DNA of 64,000 nucleotides, from NCBI GenBank assembly GCA_021787435.1, contig JAJYLY010000005.1, positions 124,001 through 188,000 of the forward strand, given 5' to 3'. Origin of the DNA: Pseudomonadota bacterium (GTDB lineage Bacteria; Pseudomonadota; Gammaproteobacteria; Burkholderiales; Gallionellaceae). Both the position numbers and the translations under genes were made by a program. Shown here one piece after another: positions 43,458-51,945 of this stretch (its first letter is position 1; each line of letters opens with the position of its first letter). The notes under the pieces were generated by a model. That model ran no database searches and was not told the origin of the DNA. It saw nothing but the letters and a program-made list of their open reading frames with translations.

Positions 43458-43728
43458 TTTAACTTACTACCCAAAAAATGTTTCACACGGAGACGCGGAG
43501 AACGAGGAAAAACCAAAAAATATAAATGCAGATCCGCTTTAATGGGATAACTTTAAATAGTTCATTTGAAAATTGGCGCCATTAAAAATTATGCAAGAAT
43601 GATGCTCCAATGGATTTTTGAGATAAACAGATCGGCAATTGTTATAAATATAAGTTTTTTAATTTTTACATATTTCTCCACGTCGCCGCATGAGACCGCC
43701 TTTGAGTATGGGTCCATTAAATAATACA

Positions 43729-44682
43729 ATGAAACGCGCGATCGCGCAGATGGACTGCAACAACTTCTACATCTCCTGCTAGCGATTGTTCCTGCCCGAC
43801 CTTGAAGGCAAACCCGTCGCGGCTCTCTCCAATAATGATGGTTGTATGGTATAGCGCAGAGCAAAACACTGACTAAGCTTGCCAGCCATGTCGCAAAAAA
43901 ATGACTAACAGCGTATGCAATTTCAATGAATTGTTCAACCGTGAACCCAACGCCTTGCTCGACAAAATACAGGCCTGTGAAGTCTGGGGCGGAAGCCACA
44001 GCACCGCTGCAAGCTTGCGTGAAATGCACATCTACACAGCTTTGAATTTAAAAACACAATGGCAAAATACCTGTGCAGAAAATTTAGCGTGACTCTAGAG
44101 CGTATTGTTGCCAAATTCAACGCCACTGCCTGTCAGGAGCTGGATGAGATCACAAGACCCCGTCGGCAGATCGTCTGCTCCCGTTCGTTCGGACTGCCCG
44201 TAACCCAATTGTCGAATATTGAGCATGCCGTCATCAGCTATACCAGCCGCGTTGCCGAGAAGTTGCGACATCAGCATTCGATCGCCACCTGCGTGCAGGT
44301 ATCAATACACAAATCTCTATCAGACATCGCAATATCAGAACGCACTGAACGCTCCTCTGACTTTTCCCATCGATAAAACGAGAGCGCTGTGCCACGCGGC
44401 TTTAAACGGCTTCGCAGGATTTACCGCAGCGGTTATAACTACCAGAAGGCGGAGGTCTTATGGTCCGGCATCACCGCATTCGGCGACAGATCACCTACGC
44501 TGTTCAACGAAGCTCAAACCAGACACCTTGATGGCAACGCTAGACATGATCAACCACCGCATGGGCAGCGGCACGATCAAATTCCTGGGCGAAGGGATCA
44601 GAAAAGACTGGGCGATGAAACGGGGAAATGTATCGCCACGCTTTACGACTGAATTGAACGGGCTGGCCATTGCAAAATCCTG
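43729..44682 (+). pseudogene. umuC: Decayed umuC (translesion polymerase V)
   Basis: UmuC homology is spread over different frames. 'QMDCNNFYISC', a TAG at 43780-43782, then 'RLFLPDLEGKPVAALSNNDGC' is the N terminus. 'DKIQACEVWGGSHSTAASLREMHIYTALNLK' is the helix-hairpin region. 'FSVTLERIVAKFNATACQELDEI', 'RRQIVCSRSFGLPVTQL' and 'YTSRVAEKLRHQHSIATCVQV' come next, then 'LDMINHRMGSGTIKFLGEGIRKDWAMKRGNVSPRF' as the C terminus. Several hundred bases of palm/finger region are missing, and there are at least two frameshifts. The 271 bases between umuD and this remnant show no gene. They contain TTTCACACGGAGACGCGGAGAA-like sequence often seen in dispersed intergenic repeats. Confidence 0.88.
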
Positions 44683-44711
44683 ACCCACTCGCGAAAAATT
44701 CGTGATGCGCA

Positions 44712-44737
44712 ACTGCCAGGGCGCATGGCCCGGCAGT
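44712..44737 (-). terminator. Terminator-like hairpin downstream of efp
   Basis: On the minus strand ACTGCC-GGGC-CATGC-GCCC-T-GGCAGT forms a strong stem with one bulged base. AATTTTTCG follows about ten bases later. It lies 18 bases after the efp stop. It also sits at the junction with the converging umuC remnant. The U run is farther from the stem than usual, so the call is moderate. Confidence 0.55.
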
Positions 44738-44754
44738 CTGCTTATGCCGAAAAA

Positions 44755-45309
44755 TCAGGCGCGTTTTTTGAACTCGTTGGTGCGGGTGTCTATTTCGATC
44801 CTGTCGCCGATCTCGATGAATGCGGCAACCGGCAGCTCGTAACCGCCGTTGATCTTGGCTGGCTTCATCACCTTGCCTGAAGTATCGCCACGCACCGCAG
44901 GCTCGGTGTAGATCACTTCGCGTACGATGGTGTTGGGCAATTCTACCGAGATTGCTTTTTCATTGTAGAACACAACTTCGCATGGCATACCGTCTTCGAT
45001 GTAGTTGATCGCATCGCCCATGGATTCTGCTTCGATCTCGTACTGGTTGTATTCCTCGTCCATGAACACGTACATCGGTTCAGCGAAATAGGAATAAGTG
45101 CATTCCTTGCGATCCAGAATGATCTGATCGAATTTGTCGTCGGCGCTGTAGACCGTTTCCTTGCCTGCGTCCGTCAACAGGTTTTTCATCTTCATTTTGA
45201 CCACCGAGCCGTTACGGCCGGAGCGGCTGTATTCCGCTTTCAGGATCACCATGGGGTCGGTGCCGACCATGATGACGTTGCCTGCGCGAAGTTCCTGTGC
45301 TGTTTTCAT
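44755..45309 (-). CDS. efp: Translation elongation factor P (Arg32 type)
   Basis: EF-P relieves ribosome stalling at proline stretches. The 184-residue protein has the three-domain length. Its loop '[19 protein letters not shown]' carries Arg32, the residue rhamnosylated in the EarP pathway, instead of the Lys34 used by EpmA/B. The upstream earP gene encodes the matching enzyme. The efp start is two bases after the earP stop, so they form a tight pair. Confidence 0.97.
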   Translation of the reverse strand: MKTAQELRAGNVIMVGTDPMVILKAEYSRSGRNGSVVKMKMKNLLTDAGKETVYSADDKFDQIILDRKECTYSYFAEPMYVFMDEEYNQYEIEAESMGDAINYIEDGMPCEVVFYNEKAISVELPNTIVREVIYTEPAVRGDTSGKVMKPAKINGGYELPVAAFIEIGDRIEIDTRTNEFKKRA

Positions 45310-45311
45310 GT

Positions 45312-46451
45312 TTACTGCCCTTCTATTTTGAAGGCGCGCATTGTACCGAGTTCCTGAAAAAAATCCAGCAAATTCAAAGCCAGATTGTTTTTCGACAATT
45401 CGTCAGCCCAAGCCATAGCGCGCCTTTTTAATTCAGCCTGAACGGATGCGAATTCACGCCACGCATAGACCATAGCCCCCCCGTTTCCGTTCCATACCCC
45501 ACACAAATCCTGCATGGCCTGTGCTGCCAGCGGGGAAAGCTCATTGCAGTAAAGAGCGAGGAAAGCCTTCAGCTTGTGCCAGTGCACCTCGTCATGCTGG
45601 GGATATATCTGCCAGACAATTGGCTTGCCTGCCCACTGCGCTCTGACGAAGGAATCCTCACCGCGCACGAAGTTGATGTCGCACGCCCAGAGCAGCTCGT
45701 CGTATTTCTCCTGTTCCACAAAGGGCAGCAAGACAACCTGAAGGTTGCCGAGGGCATATCGCCCGCCACCTTCGCCGAAATAGTTCACCACCTGGGGCAG
45801 GATACGCCCTTGCGGAACAAGGCATAAAACCGGCATATCGCTTTCAGCCCAGGCATCCAACATGCCTTCCAGCGCTGCATTTTCGTAGGAAAACAGGGAT
45901 ATCTTGAGCGTATCTTCTGATGGCACATCCATATTTATCGACTGCCAGAAAGCCTTGAAGCCTTCCTTCAGAAAAGCATCGCGCCGCGCCAGCAGGTCGC
46001 GTTCCAGAATCAGACCGCCGGTTTTCTGAGTAAAGCCCGGAAAGAAAAAATACCGGGTCAATGGCGGGCGTGGGGAAGGCAGCTTGTGACAGCCTTCAAC
46101 CCAGTCTTCGGCAGAAAGATATTCCAAATTGATCCAGGCTTGCGATGCTGCCATCATCGCAAGATAGGGCTCTGGCAATTTACAGGAAAATGTTTCAATC
46201 ACAAGGTCCGCAGGAACAGCCTCCAAAAACGCCACACCCCACAACCGCACTTCCACTTTGCGACAACGTTGCATATCCAGCGCAACATCAACATCGGGAC
46301 ACAGCCTTGCAAGACTTTTCAGGTCATCCACCCACAGCCGCACGGATATATCAAATTCGTTCGCCAACTGACGTGCGAGCCGCCAGCATACGCCGACGTC
46401 TCCGTAGTTGTCGACAACCCTGCAGAAAATGTCGCATGAGAAATGTTTCAT
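45312..46451 (-). CDS. earP: EF-P arginine rhamnosyltransferase EarP
   Basis: EarP attaches rhamnose from dTDP-L-rhamnose to EF-P Arg32. The product is about 379 residues. It begins [33 protein letters not shown], the conserved start with acceptor-side Asp residues. It has '[34 protein letters not shown]', the nucleotide-sugar motif typical of EarP. I chose the ATG at 46451, because the six residues added by the start at 46469 are not conserved. dTDP-rhamnose synthesis genes are not in the window. Confidence 0.96.
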   Translation of the reverse strand: MKHFSCDIFCRVVDNYGDVGVCWRLARQLANEFDISVRLWVDDLKSLARLCPDVDVALDMQRCRKVEVRLWGVAFLEAVPADLVIETFSCKLPEPYLAMMAASQAWINLEYLSAEDWVEGCHKLPSPRPPLTRYFFFPGFTQKTGGLILERDLLARRDAFLKEGFKAFWQSINMDVPSEDTLKISLFSYENAALEGMLDAWAESDMPVLCLVPQGRILPQVVNYFGEGGGRYALGNLQVVLLPFVEQEKYDELLWACDINFVRGEDSFVRAQWAGKPIVWQIYPQHDEVHWHKLKAFLALYCNELSPLAAQAMQDLCGVWNGNGGAMVYAWREFASVQAELKRRAMAWADELSKNNLALNLLDFFQELGTMRAFKIEGQ

Positions 46452-46638
46452 TTGTTTGAAGCCCGCCAAACTTTCAGGAAAGGGGTGCAGGACAACCGCT
46501 CAACCTTCGGCTAAACCGTTTATCCCCGAAAAATCACCGCTTATGCATGCTATCCAACCGGCTGTTGGATGAGCAGCTTTCAGCCATTGACGCGACAAAT
46601 TCGAGATCAGAGAATGCAAGCCGTGACACCCCCGAAGC

Positions 46639-46678
46639 CCGCGCTGTTCTGCCCATCCGGAATAGCGCGGCATTTTTT
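46639..46678 (+). terminator. Hairpin with U tract after the aldolase gene (plus-strand orientation)
   Basis: CCGCGCT (46639-46645) and AGCGCGG (46664-46670) form a perfect seven-base stem, extended by TTC/GAA. CATTTTTT follows on the plus strand. No plus-strand gene precedes it. On the minus strand it lies immediately after the aldolase stop but lacks a U tract. It may block antisense transcription or act as a stabilising 3' structure of the aldolase mRNA. Confidence 0.5.
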
Positions 46679-47318
46679 ATTCCCTAGGTTTTCCATAAGT
46701 TGTGAAGCGATTCAGCGCATCGGCAAATTCTTCCGCACTCAACAACATTGGCTCGCCTGCCGCCAGCGTCCGCATGTACAGCTCACTTAAATTCTCAACC
46801 TCTACAGTGTTCTTGAAAGCCTCTGCCAGATCTTTCCCTGCCGCGATCATGCCGTGGTTCGCCAGAAGACAGGCCTTGCGCCCATGGATCGCAAGCAGCG
46901 CATTGTCGGACAAGGCCTGCGTACCAAAGGTCGCATAGTTCGCACAGCGCAGACTGTCTCCGCCCAACAGCGCCAGCATGTAATGAAAGGGCGGGATGTC
47001 GCGTCTCATGCAGGCAAGCGCAGTCGCCGCATTGGAATGCGTATGAACGATCGCACCAAACTCGGTGCGCCCCACATAGATGTCGCGGTGGAACAACCAT
47101 TCGCTGGATGGCTGCCAGCGCCCGCGCGACTCACCCGACAGATGCACGAACACGATATCATCTTCAGTCAGTCCTTCCGCACCGAAACCGGAAGGCGTGA
47201 TGAGAAATCCATTCTCGTATCGCACGCTTAAGTTGCCTGAGCTGCCATGACTAAGCCCCATCGCATCGAGCTTTTTTGTCATGCGCACCAGCTCGGTGCA
47301 AAGTTCTTTCTCGTTCAT
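46677..47318 (-). CDS. Class II aldolase, probable 5-methylthioribulose/5-deoxyribulose-1-phosphate aldolase
   Basis: The 213-residue protein belongs to the zinc-dependent class II aldolase/adducin family ('SHGSSGNLSVRYENGFLITPSGF', 'IVHTHSNAATALACMRRDIPPFHYML', 'LLANHGMIAAGKDLAEAF'). Metal-binding His residues are in HTHS and NHG; a catalytic-type Glu lies in PSSEWLFH. It overlaps mtnA by four bases, with mtnP and apt upstream. That context matches Ald2 of the DHAP shunt, which splits 5-methylthioribulose-1-phosphate or 5-deoxyribulose-1-phosphate to DHAP and an aldehyde. Fuculose-phosphate aldolase or MtnB dehydratase are alternatives. Confidence 0.75.
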   Translation of the reverse strand: MNEKELCTELVRMTKKLDAMGLSHGSSGNLSVRYENGFLITPSGFGAEGLTEDDIVFVHLSGESRGRWQPSSEWLFHRDIYVGRTEFGAIVHTHSNAATALACMRRDIPPFHYMLALLGGDSLRCANYATFGTQALSDNALLAIHGRKACLLANHGMIAAGKDLAEAFKNTVEVENLSELYMRTLAAGEPMLLSAEEFADALNRFTTYGKPRE

Positions 47319-48406
47319 TTTCTCTCCAAAATAAAATGCTCACGAATGGCTCTGGCATCTGCATCCACCAGACCCAGTTCGGTGATCAGCCCCGTCACAA
47401 GACGCGCAGGAGTCACGTCAAAAGCATGGTTCAAGGCAGATGATCCCAAAGGCGTGATACGCATGCGGCGGATTTGTCCATCGTCGCAAAGCCCGGTCAT
47501 ATAGCTCACCTCGTCCTGGGAACGCTCCTCGATCGTAATCTCCGCAACACCGTCCTGCAAGTTTACATCCAGCGTCGGACTCGGCATCGCGACATAGAAC
47601 GGGACTCCATTGTCGGCTGCTGCCAGCGCCTTGAGATATGTGCCTATTTTGTTACACACATCGCCCTTCGTTGTCACGCGGTCTGCCCCCACGATCACCA
47701 TGTCCACTAAAGCTTGCTGCATCAGATGCCCTCCCGCATTGTCCACAATCACGGTATGCGGCACGCCATGCTGCGAGAGCTCCCAGGCGGTGAGACTCGC
47801 CCCTTGGTTGCGTGGACGCGTCTCGTCCACCCACACATGCAGCGGTATGCACGCATCGAATGCTGCATACACGGGTGCCAGAGCGGTCCCCCAATCCACC
47901 GTCGCCAGCCAGCCAGCGTTGCAATGAGTCAAAATATTTACAGTCGCATTTTTGCGCCGATGTATGCCCTTGATAATTTCCAGACCATGCCGTCCGATGG
48001 ATTCGTTGAATTCCACGTCCTCATCCGCAATGCACGATGCCTCATTCCATGCAACAGCGGCTCGTTCCCCTTCCGGCAACGGTGACAGCAACGAACGCAT
48101 GCGCTCCACCGCCCACCTCAGATTGACCGCGGTAGGCCTGGCCTTAACCAGCAGGTCGCAACTTGCCTTAAGCGCCGCATCGGAGGCATGGTGACTCATC
48201 GACAGTGCCACGCCATAGGCCGCTGTCACCCCGATCAGCGGCGCGCCTCGCACCCGCATCTCGCGGATCGCGCGCTCGGCATCGCGCATGTTCTCGAGGC
48301 GCAAAGTCAGGAATTCGTGCGGTAGCCTGGTCTGATCGATGATCTCGACAGCACCGTCGGAAGTTTCCCATATGGTGCGATAAGGTGTACTGTTAACTTT
48401 CATCAA
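47315..48406 (-). CDS. mtnA: S-methyl-5-thioribose-1-phosphate isomerase MtnA
   Basis: MtnA converts methylthioribose-1-phosphate to methylthioribulose-1-phosphate. It also accepts the 5-deoxyribose compound. The 363-residue product has family motifs 'RVRGAPLIGVTAAYGVALSM', 'VNILTHCNAGWLATVDWGTAL' with the catalytic Cys, and 'VIVGADRVTTKGDVCNKIGTYLKALAA' with the catalytic Asp. It overlaps apt and the aldolase by four bases each. Its place in the mtnP-apt-mtnA-aldolase operon confirms the MTA pathway role rather than an eIF2B role. Confidence 0.96.
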   Translation of the reverse strand: MMKVNSTPYRTIWETSDGAVEIIDQTRLPHEFLTLRLENMRDAERAIREMRVRGAPLIGVTAAYGVALSMSHHASDAALKASCDLLVKARPTAVNLRWAVERMRSLLSPLPEGERAAVAWNEASCIADEDVEFNESIGRHGLEIIKGIHRRKNATVNILTHCNAGWLATVDWGTALAPVYAAFDACIPLHVWVDETRPRNQGASLTAWELSQHGVPHTVIVDNAGGHLMQQALVDMVIVGADRVTTKGDVCNKIGTYLKALAAADNGVPFYVAMPSPTLDVNLQDGVAEITIEERSQDEVSYMTGLCDDGQIRRMRITPLGSSALNHAFDVTPARLVTGLITELGLVDADARAIREHFILERK

Positions 48407-48927
48407 TCCCCCTCAAATTCACAAAGTGCGAAAACTTTATGCCCGCGCTTCTCCAGTCTTGCCCGCCCGCCGACATCCGGAAGATCGATCACAAAGCAGC
48501 ATTCAACTACGATGCCGCCCATATCCTCGATCAGCTTCACGGCAGCCTCGGCGGTGCCGCCTGTGGCGATCAAATCGTCCACAAGCAATACGCGCTCGCC
48601 CTTCTGTATCGCGTCCACATGCATCTCGATACGGTCTGTACCGTATTCGAGCTGGTAATCGCGCCCGACCGTTTCGGCAGGCAACTTGCCTCGCTTTCTG
48701 ATAGGAACGAAGCCGACACCCAGCTCGTAAGCGACCGGCGTTCCGACGATGAAGCCGCGCGACTCGATGCCGGCCACCTTGTCAATTTTCAGGCATTTGT
48801 AACGCGCGACGATTTCGTGGATCGTAGTGCGCAAGCCCACCGGATCCTTTAGCAAGGTGGTGATGTCGCGGAACATGATGCCTTGATGCGGATAATGCGG
48901 GACGGTACGGATACGTGATTTGATCAT
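48403..48927 (-). CDS. apt: Adenine phosphoribosyltransferase
   Basis: Apt recycles adenine released by MTA phosphorylase into AMP. The 174-residue protein has the PRPP-binding motif 'RVLLVDDLIATGGTAEAAVKLIEDMG'. Purine-site motifs 'IESRGFIVGTPVAYELGVGFVPIRKRGKLP' and the start 'IRTVPHYPHQGIMFRDITTLLKDP' are also typical. It lies between mtnP (66-base gap, with AGTGG repeats) and mtnA. The grouping links adenine recovery to the MTA salvage genes. Confidence 0.96.
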   Translation of the reverse strand: MIKSRIRTVPHYPHQGIMFRDITTLLKDPVGLRTTIHEIVARYKCLKIDKVAGIESRGFIVGTPVAYELGVGFVPIRKRGKLPAETVGRDYQLEYGTDRIEMHVDAIQKGERVLLVDDLIATGGTAEAAVKLIEDMGGIVVECCFVIDLPDVGGRARLEKRGHKVFALCEFEGD

Positions 48928-48992
48928 GATTGGTAAGTGGTAAATTGTGTGTGGTAAGTGGTGAGTATCTGCAATTTTCGACTGACCACTAA

Positions 48993-49865
48993 CTATTCCC
49001 CACTCACCGTATTTTTAAGCATTCGGCCCGCGACTGCGGACAATTTCTTTGTAATCGCAGGGTCGCGCGCCTCAGGTGCTGTGAGGATCGCATATTGCAA
49101 GGCACTGCGGCATGAACACGCAAAAGCATTTGCATCCCGATACGTAGCCACCTCTTTCACCAGCGCACGCGCCCGGTCGGCATTTGCCACCAGCACTTTC
49201 ACGATCGCATCCACCGTGACGTTGTCGTGATCCGGATGCCAGCAGTCGTAATCCGTCACCATCGCAACCGAGGCATAACACATCTCGGCTTCACGGGCTA
49301 ACTTGGCCTCGGGCATGTTGGTCATACCGATCACGTCGCACTGCCAGTTTCTATAAAGCCTAGATTCGGCGAGCGTGGAAAATTGCATCCCTTCCATCAC
49401 GAGATAAGTGCCGCCCTTCACTGCAGGGATGCCGATACGCACTGCCGCAGCGTAAAGATGCTCGCCCAGCCTGTTGCATACCGGATGCGCCATCGACACA
49501 TGGGCGACTAAGCCCGTACCGAAAAAACTTTTCTCGCGGGCAAAGGTACGGTCTATGAACTGATCAACGATCACAAATGTGCCTGGCGGCAGATCCTCGC
49601 GCAGTGACCCAACCGCACTGATCGAGACGATGTCGGTCACGCCCAGGCGTTTTAATGCATCGATGTTGGCACGGTAGTTTATGTCCGAAGGCGATATGCG
49701 ATGTCCCCGCCCGTGACGCGGTAAAAACGCGAAGGCTTGCCCGGCAAGCTCTGCAAGCAGAACCTCATCGGATGGCTCGCCAAAGGCCGAATCAGCCTTG
49801 ACCCAACGGACATTTTCCAGCCCTTCGATATGGTAGACACCGCTCCCACCGATCACGCCCAACAT
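48993..49865 (-). CDS. mtnP: S-methyl-5'-thioadenosine phosphorylase MtnP
   Basis: MtnP phosphorolyses methylthioadenosine (from polyamine synthesis) to adenine and methylthioribose-1-phosphate. The 290-residue protein begins with 'LGVIGGSGVYHIEGLENV', the phosphate-binding motif. It includes 'FLPRHGRGHRISPSDINYRANIDALKRLGV', 'GTYLVMEGMQFSTLAES' and 'GMTNMPEAKLAREAEMCYASVAMVTDYDCWHPD'. The DYDCW and MTNMPEA motifs are typical of MTAP rather than purine nucleoside phosphorylase. It begins the salvage segment and follows pilZ by two bases. Confidence 0.95.
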   Translation of the reverse strand: MLGVIGGSGVYHIEGLENVRWVKADSAFGEPSDEVLLAELAGQAFAFLPRHGRGHRISPSDINYRANIDALKRLGVTDIVSISAVGSLREDLPPGTFVIVDQFIDRTFAREKSFFGTGLVAHVSMAHPVCNRLGEHLYAAAVRIGIPAVKGGTYLVMEGMQFSTLAESRLYRNWQCDVIGMTNMPEAKLAREAEMCYASVAMVTDYDCWHPDHDNVTVDAIVKVLVANADRARALVKEVATYRDANAFACSCRSALQYAILTAPEARDPAITKKLSAVAGRMLKNTVSGE

Positions 49866-49867
49866 GA

Positions 49868-50782
49868 TTAGCTTTCCAGCATAATAGATTTGTAGATGTA
49901 ATTCTGCAGCACGGTCAGGTCCACGCTCTGCGTCTGGATGAATTCCATGCCGTGCATGTATATCTCGGCTCCTGTCTGGGTATCCAACTCCTGATGCACA
50001 TTGCGTATTATCGCAGAGATCAAAAACACCTGGTTCTCTTCCGCCACCTGCAGGCGCAAATTCATCGACACCGCTTCGCCCACCTTGCCGAACGGCTTAC
50101 CGGCCTGGATGCGAGCCCCTGAAATACTCATGTCCTCGATGATGGCTGAAGCCTTGGCACCAGTTTCCTGTGACTCGATCGAACACACCAGACGCAACTT
50201 GATACGCACTGCGCCGCGCATGTTGATCGACTTGACCTGCGCCGGAAACGCAAGATGCAGGTAAGGGTAAGGTGTCAGACAAACATTGATGACATTGCTG
50301 TTGAACTCATAGGTCTTGGTGCCTGCAAATCCGCGCACCAGAAATCCTGCGCCTTCCTTGATGTAACTCAGCTTCTCGCCCTGCCTTGGGTGGGATACCA
50401 GCACACTGCGCCTGTTCAAGAACCCGATCATCCTTACGAAGTAGCGCTGCTTGTCCGAGAAAATATCCTGCAACTGCACCGTATTGCCTATGCCTATCTT
50501 GAGATCGAGAAGCTCCTCGACCTGAGCAACCGGCATGGATTTTTCCACAGGCCTGGATTGTCCTGAAAGCTCAGGTCTCGCCACATGCCCCAGTCGCACA
50601 CAACTGACGGTGCTTTTCTCGCGGAACAACCCTTTTGAACAAAGGCCATCGATCTGCCGCCGGGTTTCAACCAAAGCTCCTTCGCGCATCAACAGGTTTC
50701 CGGACTTGTCATATACATGCCAAGCCAGCGGTATACCAAGAGGAATGTCTTCATGCTTGACTGGCTGCAACTTGCTGCTCAT
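49868..50782 (-). CDS. PilZ-domain c-di-GMP receptor (YcgR-like two-domain protein)
   Basis: The 304-residue protein has an N-terminal region (about 1-90) with no known motif. A YcgR-type flagellar brake domain follows ('LLDLKIGIGNTVQLQDIFSDKQRYFVRMIGFLNRRSVLVSHP'). The C-terminal PilZ domain shows the RxxxR-type 'INMRGAVRIKLRLVCSIES' and the 'IEDMSISGARIQA' D/NxSxxG motif. The classical RxxxR is weak here (R-V-R/K spacing), but DMSISGA is clear. The ATG at 50782 overlaps the alr stop (ATGA). It may slow flagellar rotation on c-di-GMP binding; the receptor or metabolic link to alr is unclear. Confidence 0.82.
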   Translation of the reverse strand: MSSKLQPVKHEDIPLGIPLAWHVYDKSGNLLMREGALVETRRQIDGLCSKGLFREKSTVSCVRLGHVARPELSGQSRPVEKSMPVAQVEELLDLKIGIGNTVQLQDIFSDKQRYFVRMIGFLNRRSVLVSHPRQGEKLSYIKEGAGFLVRGFAGTKTYEFNSNVINVCLTPYPYLHLAFPAQVKSINMRGAVRIKLRLVCSIESQETGAKASAIIEDMSISGARIQAGKPFGKVGEAVSMNLRLQVAEENQVFLISAIIRNVHQELDTQTGAEIYMHGMEFIQTQSVDLTVLQNYIYKSIMLES

Positions 50783-51849
50783 GGTTTCACCGCTGAAACA
50801 GATACACGAAGCGTCAACGCACACATCAACTCATAACTGATGGTTTCCGCTGCCCTGGCAACTTCTTCAATCGGCATACCCTCTCCCCACAGCGTAACTG
50901 TCGACCCTATCCCTGCCTCATGTAGAGCGCTCAAATCGACGTACAGCATATCCATGGAAATGCGTCCAAGCAACAACGTTTTTTTTCCATCCACCAGTAC
51001 TGGCGTGCCATTCTTCGCATGGCGAGGGTAGCCGTCGGCATAGCCGCAAGCGACGATTCCAATGCGCATCGTCCTATCTGCGCGGTATTTCCCGCCGTAG
51101 CCCACCTCATCGCCCGCATCAAGCTGCTGGATGGCAATGACGCGGCTTTTCAAGGTCATTACGGGCTTCAATCCCAATTGTTCTGCAGACACATCGGCAA
51201 AAGGCGACGAACCATACAGCATGATGCCGGGACGCACCCAGTCGCCATGCGTTGCCGGATAGCGCAGCAACGCTGCAGAATTGGCCAACGACCGAGGCAG
51301 TTGATACTGCGCCGCAATCCGGTTGTAAGTATCTAGTTGTACAGATACGCCGCGCTCGTCATCCGCATTGGCAAAATGCGTCATCAGCGTGATCCCGCGA
51401 ACGGCCCTATGGCTTCGCAATGACTCCATCGCCATCCACACCTGCAAAGGTGAAAATCCCAAGCGATGCATGCCGCTATTGACCTTGAGCCACACATCGA
51501 GCGCTGCGCGTTTAGGATAGGCATCCAGCAGCGCAATCTGCCATTGGCTGTGTATCACACAGGCAAGATCATATTCGGCAACGTTTTCCAGGTCTGCAGC
51601 ATCAAAAAAACCCTCGAGCAACAGGATGGTCTGGCGATAGCCCGCCTCTCTCAACGCGATCGCATCTCTGATATCCAGCAGCGCAAAACCCTCCGCAGAG
51701 GAAAGCGCTTGGGCTGCGCGCATCAATCCATGCCCATAGCCATTTGCCTTGATAACTGCCATGATGCGCGCTGACGTTGCACGGCGCGCGATTTGCAGAT
51801 TGTGTTCCAGCGCATTCTGGTCGATGTGGACTATTATGGGACGCGGCAT
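50779..51849 (-). CDS. alr: Alanine racemase
   Basis: Alr interconverts L- and D-alanine for peptidoglycan. The product is about 356 residues. It starts MPRPIIVHIDQNALEHNLQIAR, with PLP Lys in 'AVIKANGYGHGLMRAAQAL'. It also has 'HRLGF', 'VRPGIMLYGSSPF' and 'VGYGGKYRADRTMRIGIVACGYADGYPRH', where the catalytic Tyr region lies. I prefer the ATG at 51849 because it matches the usual start; an in-frame start at 51900 would add 17 residues. It is divergent from lplT, and pilZ is coupled downstream. Confidence 0.95.
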   Translation of the reverse strand: MPRPIIVHIDQNALEHNLQIARRATSARIMAVIKANGYGHGLMRAAQALSSAEGFALLDIRDAIALREAGYRQTILLLEGFFDAADLENVAEYDLACVIHSQWQIALLDAYPKRAALDVWLKVNSGMHRLGFSPLQVWMAMESLRSHRAVRGITLMTHFANADDERGVSVQLDTYNRIAAQYQLPRSLANSAALLRYPATHGDWVRPGIMLYGSSPFADVSAEQLGLKPVMTLKSRVIAIQQLDAGDEVGYGGKYRADRTMRIGIVACGYADGYPRHAKNGTPVLVDGKKTLLLGRISMDMLYVDLSALHEAGIGSTVTLWGEGMPIEEVARAAETISYELMCALTLRVSVSAVKP

Positions 51850-51945
51850 GAATTGCGAATGATCGCTGAATTTAGATGATGTAATGATAGCAGGGGCCAT
51901 GCTTTCATGATATAAAACACTCTGAATAAATCACACCTGTCTTGA

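Noticed and set aside
46677-47318. Methylthioribulose-1-phosphate dehydratase MtnB
   Set aside because: Same superfamily and same neighbours, but no mtnC or mtnD follows. The aldolase reading with mtnP and mtnA is more economical. I did not exclude it, only ranked it second.
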